Assembly (NCBI GenBank): GCA_021813645.1
Contig: JAKAJW010000120.1
Span: forward strand, 1-11,777
Length of the DNA: 11,777 nt
Direction of reading: 5' to 3'
Source: Pseudomonadota bacterium
Lineage (GTDB): Bacteria > Pseudomonadota > Alphaproteobacteria > Rhodobacterales > Rhodobacteraceae
Shown here: positions 6,785-11,777 of the stretch, piece after piece
Numbering within the stretch: the first letter of the stretch is position 1
Layout of the letters: each line of letters starts with the position of its first letter
The notes under the pieces: model-generated
The model's database searches: none
Told to the model about the DNA's origin: nothing
Seen by the model: the letters and a program-made list of their open reading frames with translations, nothing else
Translations under genes and position numbers: made by a program

Positions 6785-6852
6785 CGCCGCGGCATAGCGC
6801 GGATCGCCGGGCGAGGCGAGGGGGGCCGCGCGCGCCCGCCGCGGCAGGCCGC

Positions 6853-6877
6853 CGGCCGGGACTCCCCAAACCGGCCG
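6853..6877. repeat. Inverted repeat in the methyltransferase/phosphoribosyltransferase gap
   Basis: CGGCCGG (6853-6859) and CCGGCCG (6871-6877) form a 7-bp stem with an 11-base loop containing CTCC. It lies 21 bases before the ribosome binding site of the downstream gene. In an mRNA from this promoter it could fold in the leader. It may also be chance in very GC-rich DNA. Confidence 0.3.
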
Positions 6878-6908
6878 CGTCGTGCGACACTGCCGCCAAG
6901 GAGGCCCG

Positions 6909-7601
6909 ATGTTCCGCGACCGTCAGGACGCCGGCCGCCAGTTGGCCGAAGCCCTCGCCGCCCGCGCGCCGCAGCGCCCGGTCGTGCTCGCCCTGCCGCG
7001 CGGCGGGGTGCCGGTCGCCGCAGAGGTGGCGGCCCGGCTGCAGGCGCCGCTCGACCTGATCCTGGTCCGCAAGATCGGCATGCCGGACCATGCCGAATAC
7101 GCCGCCGGCGCCGTCGTCGACGGGGCAGAGCCGGATTTGGTCTGGAACTGGCCGGCGCTCGCCTCCGCCGGCCTCCGCCCCGAGGATCTGGCGCCGGTCG
7201 TCGCGGCCGAACTCAAGACAATCGCCCAACGACGCGCCGACTGGCTCGGCCCGCGGCCACCGCTCCCGCTCGAAGGCGCCACCGCCATCGTGATCGACGA
7301 CGGCATTGCCACCGGGGCGACGATGCGCGCCGCGCTGAAGGTGCTGGCCCGGCGCCGGCCCGCCCGCATCCTGCTCGCCGTGCCCTGCGCCGCGCCCGAC
7401 AGCCTGGCCGCGCTCCGCCCGCTGGCCGACGACATCCTCTGCCTCGAAGCCCCCGCCGGCTTCTACGCCGTCGGCGCCCATTACGCCGCCTTCCCGCAGA
7501 CCTCGGACGCCGAGGTGAAGGCGATCCTCGCCCGCTACGGCGCCGCCGAAGCCGCGCCGTCCCCGCCGGAACCCCCACCCGATTCCCAGGCGCCCGCCTG
7601 A
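6909..7601 (+). CDS. Phosphoribosyltransferase-domain protein, substrate unknown
   Basis: A 230-residue type I phosphoribosyltransferase-fold protein. The PRPP-binding loop is plain: AIVIDDGIATGATMRAAL (126-143), with two adjacent acidic residues (Asp130, Asp131) and the Thr-Gly-Ala-Thr turn. The N-terminal part FRDRQDAGRQLAEAL (2-16), then VVLALPRGGVPVAAEVA (25-41) and DLILVRKIGMPDHAEYAAGAV (49-69), matches a common bacterial group of predicted phosphoribosyltransferases with no settled substrate. It is not a recognisable pyrE, apt, hpt or upp product. The C-terminus is Pro/Ala-rich (216-230) and probably unstructured. AAGGAGG at 6898-6904 lies 4 bases before the ATG. It is divergent from an RNA methyltransferase and 128 bases upstream of the GMC oxidoreductase on the same strand; a candidate operator between them suggests separate control. 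Confidence 0.88.
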   Translation: MFRDRQDAGRQLAEALAARAPQRPVVLALPRGGVPVAAEVAARLQAPLDLILVRKIGMPDHAEYAAGAVVDGAEPDLVWNWPALASAGLRPEDLAPVVAAELKTIAQRRADWLGPRPPLPLEGATAIVIDDGIATGATMRAALKVLARRRPARILLAVPCAAPDSLAALRPLADDILCLEAPAGFYAVGAHYAAFPQTSDAEVKAILARYGAAEAAPSPPEPPPDSQAPA

Positions 7602-7631
7602 TCCGGCAACCTGATCCGGCAACCTGATCCG
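7598..7631. repeat. 13-bp tandem repeat, about 2.6 copies, over the phosphoribosyltransferase stop codon
   Basis: CTGATCCGGCAAC occurs at 7598-7610 and 7611-7623, followed by the partial copy CTGATCCG at 7624-7631. The two full copies are identical. The stop TGA (7599-7601) is inside the first copy, so gain or loss of later units would not change the protein. It looks like a recent slippage duplication. Confidence 0.85.
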
Positions 7632-7637
7632 CCTCGT

Positions 7638-7654
7638 CGTGACGCAAGGTCACG
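7638..7654. promoter_or_regulatory. Candidate operator: 17-bp inverted repeat upstream of the GMC oxidoreductase
   Basis: CGTGAC (7638-7643) and GTCACG (7649-7654) are perfect 6-bp arms around GCAAG. It lies 75 bases before the GMC oxidoreductase ATG, in the only non-coding gap upstream of that gene. The odd 5-base spacer fits a dimeric helix-turn-helix regulator, but no regulator gene adjoins it. No clear -35/-10 pair could be assigned. Confidence 0.4.
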
Positions 7655-7729
7655 CGCCCCGCCGCGCGTCGCGCCGGTGTAGCATCCCAGACCAACAACG
7701 CGGGCAAAGCGCCCCGGCCGGGAGGTCCC

Positions 7730-9349
7730 ATGCAGTTCGACTATGTCATCCTCGGCGGCGGTTCCGCCGGTTCCGTCCTCGCCGCCCGGCTCAGCGAGGA
7801 CCCGGCCACCACCGTCTGCCTGGTCGAGGCCGGCGGCGGCGGCCGCGACATCTTCATCCGCGCCCCGGCGCTGGTCGCCGCGATGATCTCCGGCCGGCCG
7901 AAGATCAACAACTGGGCGCTGCGCACCACGCCGCAGCCCGGCCTCGGCGGCCGCCGCGGCTTCCATCCTCGCGGCCGCGCGCTCGGCGGCTCCTCGGCGA
8001 TCAACGCCATGCTCTACGTCCGCGGCCATGCCGCCGACTACGACGAATGGGCCGATCTCGGCGCCGAGGGCTGGGACTGGGCCTCGGTGCTGCCCTATTT
8101 CCGCAAGGCCGAGCGCAACCAGCGCGGCGCCAGCGCCCTGCACGGCGCCGAGGGGCCGCTGCAGGTCGGCGAACAGGCGAACCCGCGGCCGATCGCCGAG
8201 GCCTTCGTCGCGGCCTGCGCCGCCTGCCAGGTCCCGCCGAACCCGGATTTCAATGGCCCCGATCAGGCTGGCGCCGGGCTCTATCAGGTCACCCAGTTCT
8301 GGGACGGGCCGCAGCGCGGCGAACGCTGCTCGGCCGCCGCGGCCTATCTCCACCCGGTGCTGGCGCGCCCCAACCTGACCGTGCTGACCCGGACCCGGGC
8401 CGAGCGCATCCTGCTCGACGGCAACCGGGCCACCGGCGCGCTGGTCCGCCGCCGCGGGCGGCCGCTGCAACTCGACGCAAGGCGCGAGGTGATCCTGTCG
8501 CTCGGCGCCTTCGGCTCGCCGCAGCTCTTGCTGCTGTCCGGCATCGGGCCCGAGGCGGCGCTCGCCGAACAGGGCATCGCGCCGCGCCACATCCTGCCGG
8601 GGGTGGGCGAGAACCTGCAGGATCATATCGACTATATCCTCAGCTACCGCTCGCTCCGGTCCGACGTGGTCGGGCTGAACCCCGCCGGCCTGCTGCGCCT
8701 CGCCCGGGCCGCGGCGCGCTGGCGGCGCGACGGCGGCGGGCTCTTCGCCTCGCCGATGGCCGAGGGCGGCGCCTTCCTCGCCTCGCGGCCCGGGCTCGAC
8801 CGGCCCGACCTGCAACTGCATTTCGTCATCGGCCTGGTCGACGACCATCTGCGCAAGCCGCATCTGGCCGACGGCTATTCCTGCCACATCTGCGTGCTGC
8901 GCCCGCAAAGCCGCGGCCGCGTCACGCTGGCCAGCGCCGATCCCGCCCGCCCGCCGCGGATCGATATGGGCTTCTTCTCCGCCGCTTCCGACCTGGCTTT
9001 GCTGATGGCCGGCGCCCGCCGGCTGGAGGCGATCCTCGAGGCCGCGCCGCTCGCGCCCTGGCGCGGCGCTCGGCTCTATCCGCATGACGGCTCCGACGCC
9101 GCGCTCGAGGCCGACATCCGCGCCCGCGCCGATACCGTCTATCACCCGGTCGGCACCTGCCGCATGGGGCGCGACGACATGGCGGTGGTCGATCCGGCGC
9201 TGCGGCTGCATGGCATCGCCGGGCTGCGGGTGGTCGACGCCTCGGTGATGCCCCGGCTGATCGGCGGCAATACCAACGCGCCGACCATCATGATCGCCGA
9301 ACGCGCCGCCGATCTGATCCGCGGCCGGGGGCCGGCGACGTCGGTCTAA
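7730..9349 (+). CDS. GMC family FAD-dependent oxidoreductase (choline dehydrogenase/alcohol dehydrogenase-like)
   Basis: A 539-residue flavoenzyme of normal length for bacterial GMC dehydrogenases. It oxidises an alcohol, passing electrons through FAD to an acceptor. Visible features: the dinucleotide-binding GGGSAG at 9-14 with Glu33 for the adenine ribose; GMC signature 1, including GRALGGSSAINAMLYVRGH (82-100); signature 2 GAFGSPQLLLLSGIG (259-273); and the catalytic pair His472 (YHPVGTCRMG) and Asn516 (GNTNAPT). The His/Asn pair is that of choline dehydrogenases, choline oxidase and AlkJ-like alcohol dehydrogenases. No signal peptide or lipid anchor is seen. The substrate is not visible in the sequence; proteins of this sort are often labelled BetA without proof, and no betaine aldehyde dehydrogenase or BetI-like regulator is nearby. 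GGAGGT at 7721-7726 precedes the ATG with a short spacer. The last three codons overlap an 11-bp tandem repeat that continues past the stop. Confidence 0.93.
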   Translation: MQFDYVILGGGSAGSVLAARLSEDPATTVCLVEAGGGGRDIFIRAPALVAAMISGRPKINNWALRTTPQPGLGGRRGFHPRGRALGGSSAINAMLYVRGHAADYDEWADLGAEGWDWASVLPYFRKAERNQRGASALHGAEGPLQVGEQANPRPIAEAFVAACAACQVPPNPDFNGPDQAGAGLYQVTQFWDGPQRGERCSAAAAYLHPVLARPNLTVLTRTRAERILLDGNRATGALVRRRGRPLQLDARREVILSLGAFGSPQLLLLSGIGPEAALAEQGIAPRHILPGVGENLQDHIDYILSYRSLRSDVVGLNPAGLLRLARAAARWRRDGGGLFASPMAEGGAFLASRPGLDRPDLQLHFVIGLVDDHLRKPHLADGYSCHICVLRPQSRGRVTLASADPARPPRIDMGFFSAASDLALLMAGARRLEAILEAAPLAPWRGARLYPHDGSDAALEADIRARADTVYHPVGTCRMGRDDMAVVDPALRLHGIAGLRVVDASVMPRLIGGNTNAPTIMIAERAADLIRGRGPATSV

Positions 9350-9391
9350 CGTCGGTGTAAAATCGGTGCGAAATCGGTGCCAAATCGGCAT
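9337..9391. repeat. Five tandem 11-bp units at the 3' end of the GMC oxidoreductase gene
   Basis: Units with a shared TCGGT/TCGGC core start at 9337, 9348, 9359, 9370 and 9381: GACGTCGGTCT, AACGTCGGTGT, AAAATCGGTGC, GAAATCGGTGC and CAAATCGGCAT. The middle units are nearly identical and the outer ones have drifted. The first unit lies in the last codons and the stop TAA spans units 1 and 2 (9347-9349). The period of about one helical turn puts the short A-runs of units 3 to 5 on the same DNA face. Confidence 0.8.
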
Positions 9392-9400
9392 GTCGATTTG
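9381..9400. terminator. Weak hairpin between convergent GMC oxidoreductase and GST genes
   Basis: CAAATCG (9381-9387) and CGATTTG (9394-9400) form a perfect 7-bp stem around GCATGT, and a four-T run follows at 9407-9410. It lies in the 76-base gap between the two convergent stops. The stem is AT-rich and the T-run short, so termination is only plausible. The left arm is the last unit of the 11-bp tandem repeat. Confidence 0.4.
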
Positions 9401-9425
9401 CACAGCTTTTCAAACGCTTGCGCGT

Positions 9426-10124
9426 TCAGCTCCGGGCGGGGACGGTCAATCCGCGCTGCACTGCGGCACGCGCCAGGAAGCGCGTCAGATAGGCCGGCGT
9501 GGCGCGCAGACCGGCCCAGCCGACCAGATCGGCGGCCTCGTAGACCCCGGTTAGCGCCCGCAGCCAGGGCCCGATCGCCATATCGGCGATGGAATACTCC
9601 CCGGCGATCCACTCGCGGTCCATCAACTGCCGCTCCAACACCGCTAAAATCCGTTTCGCTTCCGCCACATAGCGCGCCTTGGGCCGCGGGTCCGCGATTT
9701 CCTTGCCGGCGAAATGGTGAAAGAAGCCAAGCTGGCCGAACATCGGCCCAAGCCCGCCCATCTGGAACATCAGCCATTGGATGACGGTCCAGCGATCGGC
9801 CCCGGTCGGCAGGAATTTCCCCGTCTTTTCCGCAAGATAAAGAAGGATTGCGCCGGATTCGAACAGCGGCAGCGGCCGCCCGTCCGGCCCGTTCGGATCG
9901 ATGATCGCGGGGATCTTGTTGTTCGGGTTCAACGACAGGAAGGCCGGCGACAGTTGGTCGCTCTTGCTGAAATCGACCAGATGCGGCTCGTAGTCGAGCC
10001 CCATCTCCTCCAGCGCGATGGATACCTTCACCCCGTTCGGCGTCGGCAGCGAGTAAAGCTGGATCACGTCGGGTCGCGTCGCCGGCCAGCGCTGGGTGAT
10101 CGGAAAGGCGGAAAGATCGGCCAT
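9426..10124 (-). CDS. Glutathione S-transferase family protein, nu-class-like (YfcG/Ure2p-like)
   Basis: A 232-residue cytoplasmic GST. The thioredoxin-like domain has LYSLPTPNGVKVSIALEEMG (23-42), where the TPNG motif at 28-31 takes the place of a catalytic Tyr, Ser or Cys, then NPNNKIPAIID (66-76) with the cis-Pro, and LFESGAILLYLAEKTG (87-102) with the glutathione-binding Glu89-Ser90. The helical C-terminal domain includes MGGLGPMFGQ (122-131), as in YfcG. These traits point to nu-class enzymes, which act as disulfide-bond oxidoreductases with glutathione rather than as conjugating transferases. A 20-residue N-terminal extension precedes the first strand, somewhat like YghU. The ATG at 10122-10124 has GAGG at 10130-10133, 5 bases upstream; a frame running back to 10199 gives a Lys/Arg-rich tail with no family match and is rejected. 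It is divergent from mscL across 142 bases. Confidence 0.93.
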   Translation of the reverse strand: MADLSAFPITQRWPATRPDVIQLYSLPTPNGVKVSIALEEMGLDYEPHLVDFSKSDQLSPAFLSLNPNNKIPAIIDPNGPDGRPLPLFESGAILLYLAEKTGKFLPTGADRWTVIQWLMFQMGGLGPMFGQLGFFHHFAGKEIADPRPKARYVAEAKRILAVLERQLMDREWIAGEYSIADMAIGPWLRALTGVYEAADLVGWAGLRATPAYLTRFLARAAVQRGLTVPARS

Positions 10125-10150
10125 GGACGCCTCGTAAAGTTCAGGAAATG

Positions 10151-10166
10151 CGGATTTTTTTTTCCG
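10151..10166. other. Nine-T tract flanked by CGGA and TCCG in the gst/mscL divergent gap
   Basis: A run of nine T at 10155-10163 stands out in this GC-rich DNA, with CGGA before it and CCG after it, so short inverted arms flank a homopolymer. It lies 31 bases upstream of the GST ATG, where on the minus strand it is a poly-A stretch in the leader or promoter. A nearby palindrome TTCCGGAA is at 10183-10190. No firm promoter boxes could be assigned in the 142-base gap. Confidence 0.3.
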
Positions 10167-10266
10167 TTCTAGAGTGAATTGTTTCCGGAACGAGCGCAAA
10201 ACGTGTTATCGCTAAATCGTGATCGCGTCATCCGGGCGTTCGCCTGAACTCGAAGGTGGGACCAAC

Positions 10267-10695
10267 ATGCTCAAGGAATTCAGAGATTTCATCTCCCGTG
10301 GCAATGTCATGGACATGGCGGTGGGTATCATCGTCGGGGCGGCCTTCACCGCGATCGTGACTTCGCTCGTCACGGATTTGATCAATCCGATCATCGGCTT
10401 GATCCTCGGCGGCCTGGATTTCTCGTCGATGTATGTGGTGCTCAGCGGCCAGGTTCCAGCCGGCGCCGGTCTGGTCGATGCCCGCAAGACCGGGGCGGCG
10501 GTCTTCGCCTATGGCTCCTTCGTCTCGGCGGTCATCAACTTCCTGATCATCGCCTTCGTCGTCTTCCTGCTGGTCAAGATGGTCAACAAGGTGAAGGACG
10601 CCGCGATGCGCAAAGAGCCGCCGGCCCCCGAAGCGCCGAAGGGCCCGAGCGAGCTCGACGTGCTGATGGAAATTCGCGATTCCTTGAAGAAATAA
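10267..10695 (+). CDS. mscL: Large-conductance mechanosensitive channel MscL
   Basis: A 142-residue inner-membrane channel, the usual MscL length. It opens under membrane tension on sudden osmotic downshift and releases solutes. It has the amphipathic N-terminus MLKEFRDFISRGNVMDMAVG (1-20), the first transmembrane helix at about 14-46 with the tightly packed small residues AVGIIVGAAF, a periplasmic loop of about 30 residues, the second helix at about 78-104 (NFLIIAFVVFLLVKMVNK region), and a C-terminal helical bundle ending in ELDVLMEIRDSLKK, which is standard for the family. The frame extends back to 10219, but the ATG at 10267 gives the canonical N-terminus and follows GAAGGTGGG at 10252-10260. 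It is divergent from the GST gene and convergent with dinB, with only 4 bases between stops. Confidence 0.97.
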   Translation: MLKEFRDFISRGNVMDMAVGIIVGAAFTAIVTSLVTDLINPIIGLILGGLDFSSMYVVLSGQVPAGAGLVDARKTGAAVFAYGSFVSAVINFLIIAFVVFLLVKMVNKVKDAAMRKEPPAPEAPKGPSELDVLMEIRDSLKK

Positions 10696-10699
10696 CGGT

Positions 10700-11777
10700 T
10701 TAGCGCAGCGCCCGGCCCTTCACGATCGCCTCCGGTCCGAACCGCGCGCGGATCGCGTCGGCCGCGCGCTCCGCCTTCTGGCGGCGCGATGCGGCGGGGT
10801 CGAGCAGGTCGGGCGTACGATCGGCCAGCGCCGCGGCGCAAAGCTCGGACAGTCCGACGCCGATCAGCCGGAACGGCCCGGGTTCCCGCACCTGGTCGAG
10901 CAGCTCGCGCGCCGCCCGGTAGAGCGTGTCGGCCATCTGGGTCGGCTCGCGCAGGGCATGGCGCCGAGTCAGCAATGTGAAATCCGCCCGCCGCAACTTC
11001 AGCGTGACGGTCCGCCCGGCGAGATCGCGCGCCTTGGCCCGGTCCGATGTCTTCTCCGCCAGCCGCCACAGATGGCCGTCGAGCAGCTCGCGGTCGGCGG
11101 TGTCGGCGTCGAACGTGGTTTCGTTCGAGATCGATTTCAGCGGCGCGTCGCGGCTGACGCGGCGGTTGTCCTGGCCGCGGGCGAGGTGCCAGAGCCGCTC
11201 GCCCATTTGTCCGAACCTTGCGCCCAAGTCCTTGCGATCCCAGCGCAAAATATCCGAGATCGTGGAGATTCCGGCGCGCGCCAGGGCCTCTTGCCCGGCG
11301 CCGCCGACCCCCCAGATCAGCCGCACCGGCTTGTCGGCCAGGAAGGCCTGCGTCTCGTCCCGGCCGATCACCGAGAAGCCGCGCGGCTTGTCGAGGTCGG
11401 AGGCGATTTTGGCCAGGAACTTGTTGTGCGACAGTCCGACCGAAGCGGTCACCCCGATCTCGGTCTCGATCCGCTTCACCAGCCGCGCCAGCAGATAGGC
11501 AGGCGGTGCCCCATGCAGTCGCGCCGTGCCGGAGAGGTCCAGAAAAGCCTCGTCGAGCGATAAGGGCTCGATCGCCGGCGTCAGCTCTTCCATCAGCGCC
11601 CGGATCTGCCGCGAGACCGCGACATAGGTCTGCATCCGCGGCGTCACCACCACCGCCTCGGGGCAGAGCTTCAGCGCCTGAAACATCGGCATGGCCGAGC
11701 GCACCCCCTGGATTCGCGCGATGTAGCAGCAGGTGGAGACCACCCCGCGATGGCCGCCGCCGACGATCACCGGTTTG
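10700..11777 (-). CDS. dinB: DNA polymerase IV, Y family (N-terminus cut by window edge)
   Basis: About 358 C-terminal residues are visible; the N-terminus with the first catalytic Asp and the steric gate lies beyond 11777. Pol IV is a low-fidelity polymerase for translesion synthesis, usually recruited by the beta clamp and often SOS-induced; the promoter is outside the window. The palm catalytic motif SLDEAFLD is present, with Asp-Glu coded at 11549-11554, preceded by GVRSAMPMFQA in the fingers. Next come ASVGLSHNKFLAKIASDLDKP (palm), the helix-hairpin-helix thumb WGVGGAGQEAL, and the little finger (TFDADTADRELLDGHLW to LIGVGLSEL). The C-terminal stretch TPDLLDPAASRRQKAERA resembles the alphaproteobacterial DinB tail, where DLLDP may be a weak clamp-binding motif. 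The reading frame is intact throughout. Confidence 0.95.
   Translation of the reverse strand, partial: KPVIVGGGHRGVVSTCCYIARIQGVRSAMPMFQALKLCPEAVVVTPRMQTYVAVSRQIRALMEELTPAIEPLSLDEAFLDLSGTARLHGAPPAYLLARLVKRIETEIGVTASVGLSHNKFLAKIASDLDKPRGFSVIGRDETQAFLADKPVRLIWGVGGAGQEALARAGISTISDILRWDRKDLGARFGQMGERLWHLARGQDNRRVSRDAPLKSISNETTFDADTADRELLDGHLWRLAEKTSDRAKARDLAGRTVTLKLRRADFTLLTRRHALREPTQMADTLYRAARELLDQVREPGPFRLIGVGLSELCAAALADRTPDLLDPAASRRQKAERAADAIRARFGPEAIVKGRALR

Noticed and set aside
5613..7622. 669-codon minus-strand open frame spanning the methyltransferase and phosphoribosyltransferase genes
   Set aside because: It overlaps two well-supported genes in another frame and opposite strand, and its translation is Ala/Gly/Arg-rich with no recognisable domain. 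Long shadow frames are expected at this GC content.
7535..9403. Very long open frame on the minus strand (622 codons) antisense to the GMC oxidoreductase
   Set aside because: It mirrors the codon structure of the real gene. The translation is Arg/Gly/Ala/Asp-rich low-complexity text without motifs, while the plus-strand protein has complete GMC signatures.
10125..10199. N-terminal extension of the GST gene to an ATG at 10199
   Set aside because: The added residues are basic and match no GST; a GAGG site sits properly before the ATG at 10124, and the extension would cover the probable promoter region.
1..11777. A novel multi-gene defence, mobile or biosynthetic system
   Set aside because: All well-supported genes belong to common chromosomal families, are arranged as single genes or short loose runs, and no integrase, transposase, toxin-antitoxin pair, repeat-spacer array or nuclease/NTPase combination was seen.

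Overview
The window looks like an ordinary chromosomal stretch of a high-GC alphaproteobacterium, probably Rhodospirillales-like. This rests on the strong G/C bias at third codon positions, the divergent Lrp/AsnC regulator and alanine dehydrogenase pair, and protein styles common in that class (the PPK2, the Rieske oxygenase, the YfcG-like GST and the C-terminal form of DinB). I cannot name a genus. I see no rRNA, tRNA, insertion sequence, phage gene or CRISPR array. Genes are tightly packed: the longest gap without a gene is about 172 bases (1259-1430), so no stretch over 300 bases lacks a gene.

Layout from left to right. Positions 1-349 (minus) hold the N-terminal part of an OsmC-family protein, cut by the window edge. 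A polyphosphate kinase 2 (PPK2) follows on the same strand (425-1258). Facing away from it is a secreted Asp-zincin (M35-like) metallopeptidase (1431-2054, plus), which runs tail to tail into an Lrp/AsnC regulator (2059-2517, minus). That regulator is divergent from alanine dehydrogenase (2658-3779, plus), and the intergenic region between them carries two perfect palindromes. A strong GC hairpin (3800-3829) separates ald from a leftward series of three genes: a THUMP-type RNA methyltransferase (5672-6784), a two-helix membrane protein of unknown function (5055-5597) and a Rieske non-heme iron oxygenase (3831-4967). Divergent from the methyltransferase is a phosphoribosyltransferase-domain protein (6909-7601), followed by a GMC-family FAD oxidoreductase (7730-9349), both plus strand. 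Then come a nu-class-like glutathione transferase (9426-10124, minus), the divergent mechanosensitive channel mscL (10267-10695, plus), and the 3' part of dinB (10700-11777, minus), cut by the right edge.

Most genes are single housekeeping or stress units rather than parts of one pathway. The clearest functional unit is regulator plus alanine dehydrogenase: alanine or a related amino acid is probably sensed by the Lrp-type protein, which controls NAD-dependent alanine deamination. The Rieske oxygenase has the Glu-for-Asp bridge seen in quaternary-amine oxygenases, and the GMC enzyme resembles the choline dehydrogenase group. With mscL nearby this hints at osmolyte metabolism, but the genes are not in one operon and the link is weak. 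I did not find a convincing new multi-gene system. The items most worth a second look are small: the candidate operators, two short tandem repeats, the compact secreted peptidase and the unassigned membrane protein.
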